Below are positions 43,413 through 55,288 of a stretch of DNA of 64,000 nucleotides, piece by piece. A model generated the notes under the pieces. It made no database searches, was not told where the DNA came from, and saw only the letters and a list, made by a program, of their open reading frames with translations. The stretch is from Desmodesmus armatus (lineage: Eukaryota > Chlorophyta > Chlorophyceae > Sphaeropleales > Scenedesmaceae): positions 558,001-622,000 of the forward strand of contig VIIQ02000015.1 of the NCBI GenBank assembly GCA_007449985.2, written 5' to 3'. Position numbers and translations under genes: made by a program. Every line of letters starts with the position of its first letter. Position 1 is the first letter of the stretch.

Positions 43413-46310
43413 ATGATGGCTCTGTCCAGCAGCCCAGACAGCGACAGCTTCCAGCAGCTGTCTGTGCACGGGTCACCCAGCCCTATTGATCAGTCGCAGG
43501 AGGCCCCACGGAAGCTTGCAGTGCTGGGCCTTCCTTGGGACACCAGGTGGGCAGCTTGCAGGGCCCATGGTCTGCATGCATGCCTGCAGCCTGCAAGTTC
43601 ATTTCAGCAGGTTACTGCGATTTTGTTGGGCTACACCAACCATTGTCACATGCTGCAGCAGCCATGCATACGCCTGGGCAGCAAGCGGCACCAGCAGCAT
43701 GGGTCATGCTGCTGCAGCAGCACAAGCGCAGATCTTGTGGTGTGGCTGCTGCAGATCGCTAGATCCAGCGTCCCCAAGCACTGCAGCCCTCACAACAATC
43801 ACTGTGAATGCGCTGGACCGACCCTGTTCTTAGCTATGGCCCAACCCCTTTGCTCAACCCCCCTGCTGTTGCTGCTGCTGTGTGCTGCAGTGAGGACACC
43901 CTGCGCCTGCACTTCAGCCAGTATGGTGCTGTCGAGGCCACAGAGGTTATGAAGGACAGGGTCAGTGGCAAGAGCAGGGGATTCGGCTTTGTCACATTCA
44001 TGGACCCCGCCTGCGCAGCAGCAGCACTGCAGATGGAGCACACCATCGACGGTCGCCGCTGCGAGGCCAAGGTTGCTTTGCCCAAGGTGAGGGCAAGCAA
44101 GTGTGGAAAGCAGAAGTGCCCCAGTGCAGCAGTATTAAATCGTGCGCGTGATCAGTTGTGCATGTGAGCAGTGGTGTTGGCAACTGCCTCTCACAGCAGT
44201 AGCAGCAGCAGTCGTCCTGCAGGCGACAGTAGCATGCAAGACCAGACCCCTGTGCAGGCAAACGCCACAGGCAAGCAAGCCAAGATCAGCAGGCACACGC
44301 TTGTGCATTTCACAGTGCATTTCACTGCTGTTCTCATGCTCACTTCTTGCCAACTGCCGCTGTTTGTTGCTGCTGCTGTTGCTGCAGAACATGCTGCAGG
44401 GCGACACCGCCACCACAGCAGCGCGCACCACCCGCATCTTTGTGGCGCGCATCCCCCAGTCGGTGACAGACACTCAGTTCAGGGCCTACTTTGAGAAGTA
44501 CGGCAAGCTGCAAGACGCCTACATGCCCCGCGACCACAGCCGCCAGATGTACAGGGGCATCGGCTTTGTCACGTTTGCCTCACCAGAGAGTGTGGAGAAG
44601 GTCATGGCCTGCAAGCACTGGTGAGTCATGAGGCTCGCAGCAGCAGCAGCAGCACCTTGGTGCTGTTGTCATGGATGGCAGTCAGACCCTTGGTGCTGGA
44701 CGACATGGTCAGTCACTTAGCAAGGCTTACAGGATGCATGTGCAGGGCAGGCGCGTCAATGAGTGGCACAGACACATAGACAGTCCTGCGCAGGATGACA
44801 TGCAGTCCTCTGCATTCTGTGCCATCTTCGAATTCGTCACCCTGACTGCTGCTGCTGCTGCTGTGTTGCTGTTGCTGTGCGTGCCTGCTGTGCTCTGCTG
44901 TGATGTGTTGCCTGCAGGCTGAATGGTCACGAGGTGGCTATCGACCGCGCCACCCCCAAGGAGGACGGCCGCACCAGCCACAGCCACAGCACCACACTGG
45001 GCTCCAAGCCCGTGCAGGGCAGCGGCACCCGCCGCTCCTTCGACAACGGCGCAGGCATCGTTGGCCCCGGCCTGACCCCCATGATGACCTACCAGCAGCA
45101 GCTGTCACAGATGCTGGCTGACCCTGCAGGCATGGCAGCCTCCCTGGCCAACGGCCTGCGGCTCAGCGAGGAGCAGCAGAGGGACCTCAGCAACGCAGCA
45201 GCAGAGCTGGCCACCAGCCACTTCAATGCCGCAGCCGCCGCGGCTGCAGCAGCCTGCGCAGACTTCAACGCTGCCGCAGCTGCCGCTGCAGCTGAGCAGG
45301 CCGCGTGCTGCCCTGCAGGCGGCAGCTCGCCCCTGCTGCCCTCCACCACAGCAGCAATGCTGTGCGGCCTCAACGGCGATCCCACACCCGTCAGCTGCCA
45401 CCACAGCGACGGCAGCAAGTCGCCCAACACGGCAGCAATGGACGGCAACGCAGCCGCCAACGCAGCAGCGACAGCAGCAGCAGCAGCCGCCATGGCAGCA
45501 ATGGCGCAGGGCATGCCCCTGCCAAGCCTGGCAGGCCTGCCTGGCCTGCTGGGTGGCCTGCCCCATGGCATGACAGGCGCCCAGCTGGGCGGCATCGGCA
45601 AGAACGCAGGGCTGTTCCCTCCGGCTCCGATGAGCCATGGCTTTGCGCCCCTGCCCGGCCTGCCAGGCCCCCTGGGCCCGCCCCTGTGCCCTCCTGACGC
45701 CTTTGGCGCCAGCCTGTTCCCTGGCCTGCCCGGCCTGAAGGCTCCCCTGCCGCCTGCTGCTGCCCCCAGCACCACGCGCAAGAGCTTGGACAGCGTGCTG
45801 GCCCCCAACGCGCAGCGCCGCAGCAGCGAGAACCCCGCCATCCAGAGCGTGCGCGCCGGCCCGCGCATCTTCATCGGCAAGCTCACCAAGGACACCACAG
45901 AGGCTGACGTCAAGGAGTACTTTGGCCGCTTTGGCTTTGTGATGGACGTCTACATGCCCAAGGCGAAGGACAACAAGGCCGAGCACCGCGGCTTTGGCTT
46001 CGTGACCTTCGAGACAGATGCCGCCATCAAGCGCGTGGTGGGCGCCGGCACCCACAAGCTCAAGGGCAGCACCATCGCCATCGACATCGCCATGCCCAAG
46101 CTTGATGAGGAGCTTGGCCTGGACCTGGGCCTTGGTGCCCTGGGTGCCGGTGCTGCAGCCCCTGCTGGTGCTGGTGGCCTGGGCCTGCCTGGTAACGTGG
46201 GTGGCCGCCCCCTGGGCAACCCCAACTTCGATGCCATGGCTGCAGGCATGATGGCGGCTGCGGCTGCTGCCCAGCAGTTCAGTGTGCGCTCCTCCATGCC
46301 CCTGATGTGA
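43413..46310 (+). CDS. Three-RRM RNA-binding protein (Musashi/DAZAP1/hnRNP A-B-like)
   Basis: Exons: 43413-43546, 43891-44086, 44388-44620 and 44918-46310. They sum to 1956 nt, 651 aa. RRM1 covers about 34-109 (LAVLGLPWDT as RNP2, SRGFGFVTF as RNP1). RRM2 covers 126-203 (RIFVARIP, RGIGFVTF). RRM3 covers about 504-580 (RIFIGKLTKDTT, HRGFGFVTF). Between RRM2 and RRM3 is a long Ala/Gly/Pro-rich linker with poly-Ala runs, and the tail is Gly/Ala-rich; both are probably disordered. The paired, closely spaced first two RRMs resemble Musashi/DAZAP1 proteins, which bind mRNA in splicing, transport or translation; the specific target is unknown. ATG 43413 is followed by a second ATG at 43416, so either may start. 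The antisense strand of the last exon has long open frames caused by its GC-rich codon bias. Confidence 0.9.
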
Positions 46311-48400
46311 AGGGTACAGTGAGCGGGAGGGTGTGCGTCGCTGTCTGCGTGTAGGCAGTCGCTGGGGTCTCTGGTCGGATGGCAAGCTGCTCAAGAAGCG
46401 TTGGGGTTGATGTGCGTGTTTCGTGCGCGCTCAGTTCTAGGGTTCTATGTCTGGATGCTGTTGAGCCGCACGCAAGAACTGTCTGTGCAGTCAGTTCCCT
46501 TTGACTGTAGTTTTTGGCGTTGCATGGTGGATCCTGCCGTGCACCGCACGTTAAAAGGTGATGTGGGGTCGGCCTGATGATGTTTGTTTGGGCGCGCTGA
46601 CGCCTCTGTGCGGGTTGTCGCCCAGCATCATGCGGTTGGTGTGATGTTTGCCCTGTCTTTTGGTGTCGTTGTGTGAGCAGCACAGGGTGATTTTGCCAGT
46701 GTGACGGTGGGCCTTCTGCCACTTTGACCTCTCGGCTTGTATGTGTACGTGCATGTGCTGTCTTCTGTTTTGTGTTGGCCTGTAGTCGTGTACTGCTGTT
46801 TCCATGAGCAGCTTGGGTCTTCGGCTTCTCCCGTGCTTGGGCTCCTGTCAAGGGGCGTATGTTTGTGAAATAGTTTGCCTTGCGCACTCCCACCGGTTTG
46901 TGGTGTGGGAGTGCTGGTGTTTGTCAAGCCATGTGGTGCCGTTGGTGGGACCATGTGGTCAAGTTTGTGGGTCTCTGGCTGAAGCCGACGTCGACAACAG
47001 GCGGTGTGCAGCAGTGCTGCTCCAGCTGTGCACTGCCAGACAAAGTGTACTCCTTCATGGAGTGTTCTGCAAGGTGTGGTGGTCTTTTTGGGGCTCTGCT
47101 GCACAACACTTCAGCAGGGGAACTCACTCCTGCTGCTGCGTGGCCTGTACCGCAGGCACACAGGGTGTTTGTGTCAGCAGCCAAGTTGGCCCTGCTTGCA
47201 ACAGGTACTGCCCTCCGGAATACCACAAAGTGTATGTGTGCAGCACACTGTTCCTATCGTCAGAAGGAGCCACATCCTGGCACCCTCGCACTGTGTGCGG
47301 ATGGGGTGTGCTGTTTGTTTGTCACCCACGCTGTTTGCGTGTTGTCCCTTGGTAGCTCCTATAGGGTATGTGTTGCCAGCTGTCACTCTCCTTTGTCAGC
47401 TGTTGCATGGATGGCGGGGTGGGGAGGCAGGGTGCTGTTGTTTGAGCCCTAGGGCGATTAGGTTATGGGAGCAGCCCAAGTCTCTGGCGTGCGCTGCTGG
47501 AGCTTGCTGCGGTGCATCCCCAACGAGTTAGTGCCCGTGAGGGGCCAGCCTTTGCTGGAGGAGGTTATGCAGCGAGAGGAGGGAGTGGTGAGGAGGTGTC
47601 TTTGCAGGCTGGTTGCTTGAAACAGCTTTGGACGCACCAGATGCGGTGTTTCTGTGTGTGACATGAGTGTGGATGTACATGCATGCTGTTGTTTGAAACA
47701 CGTGCTGCCTGCATACACTCTTGCAAGAGCACAGCCGCTCGTGCATACCGTTGTTTTCAGGGACTGCGTGCTTGGACTGACCTGTCGACCTGTGCAGCTT
47801 CTTTGAAGAGCTGCCATCGTGTTGCGGGTGTTGAATGCCACTTTTGTGTGGTGTGGCTGCTGTGGCGGCTGCATCCTCATGGCACCACTGTTGTGCTCAC
47901 ACGCAACCGTGTGTTGACAGCAGCAGTGAGAGAAGGCGGAGGAGGGGAAGGGAAGAGACGTTGGTGCTGCATGCCCCTAGGGGCGTGTGTGTCTGGCTGT
48001 GTCCACAGCCAGAAGCCCTTGCATGCTGCACTTGGCTGTGGCCTGTGCCGTGCAGTTGGGCTGTTTTGGTTGGCCGGGCTGTTGTGGCGCTTGCTGCTCA
48101 GTGTTTCGTGTTTGTGCGCAGCCAAAATGCTTGAGTTGATGTATTGGCTGTGTCCGTATTCGCCCAGGGTTGGTCCCTGGTGCGCGTAGTGCTGTTGCAG
48201 CATGCTGGTCAGTGCCCGGCCCCTGTAGTCCTGGTCGTGTGCTCTCTTGTGTCTTACTGTCAAGGTAGATGTGCTGGCCGTTTGGCGTAGCTGTTGTTTG
48301 AAGATGCGGTGCTGAAGGAACCACTGTGGGTGCACCATAGGGTGCCACCTGCAGCGGGCGAGTCGTTTCTGTGCCGTCTGTCCCTGTTCCAGGCGCGGAC

Positions 48401-48454
48401 GGTCCCTTTGCAGCTGCTTGGTGTGTCGGTCCCTTTGCAGCTGCTTGGTGTGTC
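48401..48454. repeat. 27-bp perfect tandem duplication
   Basis: Two adjacent 27-bp units beginning GGTCCCTTTGCAGCTGC. Confidence 0.9.
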
Positions 48455-51170
48455 AACCTGAATCATCTCGTGCGCTATTTTGTTGTCTAGCAGGGTTTGG
48501 GCCTTGTGAGTTGGCGGGCGTGTGACAGCAGTGGAAGCTGGAGAGAGGTGCTGGCTGTGTGCTTCTGCAGAGTGTCAGTAGCCTGTGCATGAGTGCTGCA
48601 GTGGGTTGCTGTGCATAAGAGTCGACCGCGCTGCACTGCCTACCTTACGATGCCAAGGTACCTACAGTGTCTTGAGAGCATACATGGCAGATATCTTCCT
48701 TGCTCTGTTTGCTAGAGACACCAGGAGTGTGCGTGTGTGCATCTGCAGCTGCGGGTTTGTCTTGGCAAGCGCCGGTGTTATATCATGGGTCTGGTCCTGC
48801 AAACTAGTGGAGGGAGGGACTGCTGCCCTGGTTTTTGTTGTGTGCTGCAGCGATCGTTGACAGAGCTGCCCCACTGACAGGGCAGAGGCCTTTGGGGCAG
48901 CCCAGAGAGAGGGGTGAAGTTCCTGCACGGGAGGGTTGGGGTGCTGCTGCTGCAGCGCCGCGGGTTTTTGGCGCGTCGGGACGGCCGCAGGTTAATTGCA
49001 TGGGTGTCTCCCTGCATTCTTCGGCGTGCGGGAGTGGTGTGTGGGTGATGTGTGCTGCTCTGCAGGCTCCGCACATGCGCTTGTGTGGCTGCGCTGTCGA
49101 CTGTGTTTTTTGACGCAACTGCTGCTTCTGGTTGACTGCTGCTGAGGCGGTCTGCTCGGGTGGTTGCTGCCTGCACGCAGAGTCCTTGGTTCAGTGAGGG
49201 CATCAGATGTCTGCATATGTTGAGCACAGGCGTAGGCCGCATCATCCAGCTGCTTGTGCGAGCCGAGAGAGAGGGCCTTGTTTTCAGCTGGTGGTGTGTC
49301 TGAGCAAAAGAGTCTAGCGATCTCTTGTGTGCAGTTGCCCGAGGGATGGATTGGCGCATTGCAGCCGTGGCTGCTGTCATGCTGGCCATGGCTGTGTGAA
49401 GGCTGCACAACCTGCCTGCGTTGCCGGGTCATGTGCTGCACCCCAGCCAGGGCGCTGCCCGGCGATGTTGGCTTGATCCCATCATGCGTGCGGCTGTGTT
49501 GCATCAGGCCAGAGCTCTGTTTGGCGCTCCACAGAGCTTGTATCTGGAGCAGAGAGGCTTGATCAGATGAGATCCCGGGTTTCACTAGGTTGCTTTCAGG
49601 TCTTGATGCCTCTGTGGTTCAAACAGTAAGGAGTCCGTCACGCGCAGGGGCTGTCCTGGCAGGCGGGATTGTGGGACTGTGTTGCTGCTGACAATGCATG
49701 TTTCCAAGGGTTGCGATTGCTACTCCCTGCCCCTTCCCTTGCGCGGTGATGGTGTGTCTGGCTGCTTGGGTCTCGGGCGTGTGGTTATGCGGGTGGGGGT
49801 GGGGGGACATCCTTGCCTTTGGAGGTGGTGGTGGTGGTGATGACTGGTAGGTGGTGCTTGCTTGGTGCTGGAGGTAGCTTTGCCCCAACAGGCAGGCCGT
49901 GCTGTTTGTGGTGCTGTGCCGCGCCATGTGGGTGTTTTGTCTGTTCATTTAGAACCTTGTTGCAGGTGGCGTTTGTTGGACTCGAGCAAGCATGGGCTTG
50001 CTCGCTTGTGCAGACTCCTGAGTGTCAAGGAAGCAGCGTATTGTGTTGTTGCCGTGTTGAGGGCGGTTGCCTGGGATTCTGAGCCCTAGCTCTGACAGCG
50101 TTACGTTTGGGGGCCGTGTGTGAGCTGTTGTGTGCTCGCATGCCCAGCTTGCAAAAGGCTGTGCCCTTGGTGGTGAGATTCAACATTGAGTGGGTTTGGC
50201 CGCATTGCGTAATGATGGTGCCAGCTGTTGGCCTGTGCTACTGATAATCGCGTCCGTCAGCTGTGCAGCAATCAAGCATGAAAGAAGGCGTGGTGGCTTG
50301 CATCAGGGGCGGCACCTGCCATGTCCATGTCACGTGCGTTTTCGGTGTTGTGTTTGTGGGCGTCGTGGCACGCCGTTTGGTTAGCTTCTGGTTGTGTACT
50401 GTATTACCAACTGTGCTGTGAGGTCTGGAGCTGCCGCTGCCTGTTTGCAGCAAAGTAGCAGCAGTGGCAACAGGCTCACCCCCTCATTGTTCAGGCATAG
50501 CAGCGCTCACTTCCAACGTTGGTCAAGGGCGTCATGTTGGGCTTAGATGGTTGGCCCTGGGGTCTTTGTATGTGAAGCCAGCTGTTGAGGCAACAGGCTG
50601 TGGCAACCTGCAGTTGCCGACAGACGCCTCAGAGCAGTTTTGCAGCTGCAGCGACTGGCATGGCATGTTCACAGTCATGGGTGGGCGGGGTCTTTTCTGC
50701 TTGGAGATTCTGTGTAGGCGTACTGCAGGTGTGGTGGAGTGTGGGGCGATTGCTGGCAGCATGCCGGGCTTGCAGCTGTGGGCCCGTGCTGTCAGTAAGG
50801 GCGCGGCTGGCGTCCCTGTGCTCTCGCGCAGGCGCCCTTTTGAACAGGCAAGCAGAGATTTGCTGATTGATGTGTTGCGTCTGCCTGGCACAGGCGGCGT
50901 GATCCCCTTCAGCATGGGTGGGCGCTGCGCCATGTACTACGCCTGTTGCTAGGCTGTCATGCTTCACCAACTTGCGTTGCGTGTGCGGTGGGAGGCTGTG
51001 GGAGGCTCTGCAGCTGCTGCGGCTATTGTCGCTGCTTCTGCAGGCTCCCATGGACCACACCAACTTGACACGCTGTCCACCATCTCCTGCTCCAAATGCT
51101 GCTTGCAGTTTTTGTCAGGGGCGTGTACCATTTTGGGAGTAGTATCCTTGCGCTTTTTGCTATTGACGGC

Positions 51171-51175
51171 TGTAA
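51171..51175 (+). terminator. First downstream TGTAA on the plus strand
   Basis: Possible poly(A) signal for a transcript covering the long gene-poor stretch. It is 4.86 kb after the RRM-gene stop, so the assignment is tentative. Confidence 0.2.
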
Positions 51176-52526
51176 ATGTCCGCGCGCGCCACGGCATCGC
51201 GTGTGTGTGCGTGTGTGTGCGCTAAGACAGTGGTGTTGTGGCCAGTCATGTCGGCCGGTCGATTGTGGATGCCTAGTGGCTGGTCCTGTTCCCTTGGCAG
51301 GGCTTTGGAGTCTGCATCTGTTTGCATTTCGCCCCGGCAACAGAGGGGCATGAGCGTCTTTTGGTTGTCATGAGAGTGTGGCTCTGCTGGCCAAGGGTGA
51401 GTGTAGGCGCCTGCACGCCTACAGCAGGGGCTTCAATTGCAGAGGGATAGCACACCAGGCCGCAGCCTTGAACATCTGCTGGCCTGGTTGAGTGCTTTGC
51501 TCCCGCAGGTCTGGGCTGGAGGGGGTGTTGGTTCTCAATTTTATGAGTGTCTTGTCTTCTTTGGCCTGTATCTATTGGTAACAAAACAGTTATGACACCC
51601 TTGACACTGACACACAGCGGCTCCGGTCTGGCGGCTGCGCGTGCTAATGGCATCATTGACCTGTAGACTGGTGGCAGCATTTGGATCATGCTCTGACTAA
51701 CTGTTGCTGGGCACCCTCCAAGCAACAGTGCAGCATCCGCAACGGCATGTAAAATTGTGATTCACAAATGATAGTCAGGTGTCAACAGTGTTGGCGTCCC
51801 TCCCTCATAGGTGAGGGTCGGCCCCCGGCAGTCGACTCGGCTGAGGGTGTGGTCCCCCTGTTGACCATTGAAAACACATACACACCATGACAAAGCAAAC
51901 ACAGCATATGATTCAGCAGCTGCCCATCAAACCTGAAACAAAGGCAAGCCAAGGGGTAGCAGCAAGCACATCGACATGCTCCCCTCACACCTTGCCGAAT
52001 GGGTACCCTGCCAAGCTAGGACAACTTTTGAGGTGAGGGGTCAGCTTGACATTCGCAAGGCATATGCACAATGCCTGTACTGCCTCACGACAGCCTCACC
52101 CTCCTAGTAGGCTGCTGCTGCTGTATTGAGAGTAGGACTCATCATGGAGTAGTGCTTCTGCTCCTGCTGGTGTAGACATAGACCATAGTCCATGGTCCTT
52201 GGATGGTAGCCAGAGTGCCCATGCTGCTGGCACTTGCCATCGCTCCCCTCACCCCAAAGCGCGTCTGTGTGTGTAGACAGAGAGCCTCCAATGCAAAACG
52301 AGCCAGTGGAAAGGGGAAGGTCAAAAGTACTAACGCTGTGTTGAAAGCTGTAGCTGCGCACCTGGGCCCGCTGCTGTTTGTGGGCAAGTTGCGAGGTGGT
52401 CACAGGCATCAGTGCCTCAGACTCTGAGCGTCCTGGGTATTGTGCAGCAAAGTGCGCCATCACTGGCAGTGTGTCACCACATGTACAGCTGACAGGCTTA
52501 CAGGCCCTGGGTGGCAGGCTGTCATG

Positions 52527-52560
52527 CACGATAACTTATCGTGGCAGCTTGAAGCTGCCA
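52527..52560. repeat. Two overlapping perfect palindromes
   Basis: CACGATAACTTATCGTG (52527-52543) and TGGCAGCTTGAAGCTGCCA (52542-52560), each a perfect odd-length inverted repeat, overlap by two bases. They span the last codons and stop of the minus-strand gene proposed at 52536-54194. Confidence 0.9.
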
Positions 52561-54194
52561 CTGCTGAGCACACCTTGCTGTCCTAGTCGGACTATGTGGT
52601 GTGCCTCATAGACTGCTTGCATGTGAGTTGCATGTCCATAGTACGCTAGCCACACAAGCAATCCCTGTGCTAACACATACACACTTACAGACATGCCATG
52701 CACCTGTGGCTGTGAAGCTCGAAGAGCTCAAGCACATGCACAACGCAGCAGCAGTGAGAAGGGCAGGCCCCTGGCCTCGGCATCAGTCTGGCATCCTGTT
52801 GACCTTGCTTGGTGGTCAGCGCCAAGCATACATGTGTGCTCAGACGGACTCTGCCGCACCGGTAGAGTTGAGCAGTAGTTGCAACTACTACAGATGTAGC
52901 TCTTACTGGCCACTGTGGGGTCTACATCAACATAAATGCTGTTGGACGTTGGTGTTGAGTATGCTCAAACTGTTATGCTATATTCTGCACAACAAGCCCT
53001 GAGGGTTGCAGACAGCTGATCAACCACTACTTGCTATGCAAGCCAGTTGCCAAGCTTAGCTGTTCTGGTATGACAAGCATGCAGGCCGCCTTGAGCCCAG
53101 CTTCATCTGTCCGCCCGAAGTATGCTGTCATCTGCACAAAAAACAGCTTGGTCGCGGTCACTTTGACATTGCACATCACCGCAGTGCGTGGGCTGTCATT
53201 CAACAATGTGGCAGAGAACCCGGCACCAAACGGTGCCTGCTCCTCTGGCTGCTGCCAGCAGCCAGTGGCTGCCAGGCCCTGCGAGTGTGGATGCAATTGG
53301 GTCTCCCAAAGTACAGCCGGTGGCATGCAGCTTGCCGATGCTTGCCTATTGTAGTTCCTGACATGCATGGTGTGTGTTGGCGGGACTGAAGTCGCCATGT
53401 ACACTTGCCTTCTTTGGTTGGCCACCGAGCAGGGCTGCAGGCCCCTCCCAGCTGTTGGGAGGGGCTGACTTCACTTGATACCAGGACTTTGGCTATGCAG
53501 GGGACGTTGTGTGGACTGATATTGTGAGAATGAGAAATTGGTTTGGGGGGAGGGTGCACAGGGGGTCAGTGAAGAGGTGGGTCGCGTGTAGAGGTGGGTC
53601 ACAGGCGGACTGTCTGCCTGAGAGAGTGAACAACAGGACAAGCCTTATGCATGTTTGGGGTGGGGCCGCCCTCCCCTTCTACTGGGCCCATAATCGAAGT
53701 ATGCAATGGGATAAGATATTGCAGCGCTGTTCGTGCCAATGTGCACCACGTGGTGATGAAGTCTGAACCTCTTTGTGGCTGATCGCCTAGAGTGAGAGTG
53801 CTGGATGCGTGCACTAGTGGACGCAGAGTCACGCAAACATCTGAACCACAAGGTAAACTCGATATCTTGCCATCTTGTCTTGGTTATAAGTCTGACGCTC
53901 CGGACTCACTGTGAACTTCGGTTCAGAATGCCGCTGGTGCGAAGTTCCGCTGTCGTCACGATTGTGTGAGCCGTGGACAGCGCACAGCAGTTTACGCTTG
54001 ATGTTTACAAAGCTCGCTGAAGCAATCATCGTCTCAATCAACCCCTTGAATCGGCTGAGACAGTGTGCAGAAGCAAACCTCTTCGGCTTGAGCAGCAAAA
54101 ACTGTGAGAACAGGACACGGTACAATTTGCACAACTTCATCACAGTCTTTGGTGCCCCATTGTGCCCCCGGGAAAAACAGTCCGTCGGAGCCAT
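52536..54194 (-). CDS. Tentative four-exon gene, unknown 232-aa protein
   Basis: Proposed exons, in transcript order: 54194-53910, 53236-53031, 52938-52860 and 52664-52536. All use GT-AG, the phases 0/2/0 agree and the total is 699 nt. I recognise no family. The first exon encodes 95 residues rich in Lys, Arg, Ser and Leu, with MKLCKLYRVLFSQFLLLKPK, which could be a basic targeting or membrane-associated segment. The middle contains TAVMCNVKVTATKLFFVQ and a CSSCNYC cysteine cluster. The C terminus contains WLAYYGHATHMQAVYEAHH and ends KLPR. Residue usage looks protein-like, but exon choice is uncertain, especially the third exon's donor (CCG|GTGCGG). The start codon is 140 bp from that of the divergent Cys-rich gene. 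Confidence 0.4.
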
Positions 54195-54334
54195 CAGGAA
54201 GATGTGCTTTTGCTAATTTGGGAGCCTGAGGTCCGCTGCTCAGGGCGAGTGCTGTCACAGTATGTACATGTATCATCTTTGTGTTCATGCCGTCAGCTCA
54301 TGTGCAGCACTGGCTTTCTGCAGGTCCTTCGCTT
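54195..54334. promoter_or_regulatory. Very short divergent upstream region
   Basis: Only 140 bp separate the ATG at 54194 (-) from the ATG at 54335 (+). If both genes are real they must share a compact bidirectional promoter, or one has an upstream leader exon. Confidence 0.3.
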
Positions 54335-55242
54335 ATGCACTCGCGAGCAGGGGCCCAGCACGCTGGGCCTTGCCTGAGCGTGTGGGTGCTTTTGCTGGTT
54401 CTTTCTAGCAGCTGCATTGCCTTGGCAAGTCGGCCATACATCGGAGAAGATGCACAGCTCAGGTGACTTTCAGCTTCTGCAGTGCAGCCAAGCAGCAGTA
54501 GCCCTGGCAGCTGCCTCAATGCTGGCGTCGGAATGCAGCTTGGGACATACTTCTTGTGCAGTCACAGCCGCATACAGCCCAGCACATGGAGTACAGCACG
54601 CCTCCCTGGCTCCCTCACCCCCAGTCCCATCTGCTACTGCAGCAGCTGCAAGATGCAGCTGCAGATGCACGTGGGCAGTCGTGACCGTGGGAAGACCGTG
54701 TTCCTCATCAGCAACCTTATCCATCACACAATCCACTCAACAGTTGCCAGCTACATGCACACGTGCTACAGCCAGGCGCCACAGCCTGCACAACACTGCC
54801 GCTCACAGTTCACGGGCACGGCTGCAGCTGAGTTGCATCCCCACCCACTATCAAGCCCGCCGATCATCACTATCCACACTGCCATCATGACTCGTTGTGA
54901 ATGCAGGAAGGCCCACCAAATCAGGCAGCTTACGCAGCAGGTGGCCAGCAGCGTCAACAGCCTGTCAAGGCAATTGAAGCAGTCAGCAAAGTGCCCAGAG
55001 GGTTGTGCCTCTGGCTTCTGTCAGCAGGATTCCACATCTGGCGCGCTGCGCTGCGCTAAGTGTGAAAACAACCTCATCGTCAGTAGACTGGAGGGGTGGT
55101 GTGGTGAGTGCGGCTTGAGGGGAAGTGAAGGGGAATCAGGGGCTGCAGCAGCAGACACACATCTGACAGCAGCAGCAGGGCATGAGGCGGAGCAACAATG
55201 GGAAGATATTGGGAGCACAGTCACACAGATGCGATGAGTTGT

Positions 55243-55288
<46 letters not shown>

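Larger units (their letters stand above)
46311..52535. other. 6.2-kb stretch without recognisable gene
   Basis: From the RRM stop to about 51.7 kb the plus strand stays T/G-rich, like the sense strand of introns and untranslated regions in this window. Open frames on either strand have no family character. The first plus-strand TGTAA I find after the RRM stop is at 51171-51175, another at about 51746. A very long 3' untranslated region, or an unannotated non-coding transcript, would explain this; it is inference. From about 51.8 kb the composition changes. The minus strand has an open frame from 52535 down to 52104, after the stop of the next gene, which may be part of its 3' untranslated region. 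Confidence 0.45.

Noticed and set aside
45089..46394. Long minus-strand Ala/Gly/His-rich frames (274 and 429 aa)
   Set aside because: Antisense shadow of the GC-rich last exon of the RRM gene; the plus strand has clear RRM motifs and splice sites.
48778..49585. Two ~200-aa minus-strand frames in the gene-poor tract
   Set aside because: Both are Gln/Ser/His/Thr-rich, as expected from the C/A-rich strand, with no convincing splice structure or motif.
52104..52535. Minus-strand open frame downstream of the TAA at 52536-52538 as a separate gene
   Set aside because: Residue usage is fair but it has no own ATG with context and follows directly on the proposed stop; more likely 3' untranslated sequence or readthrough.
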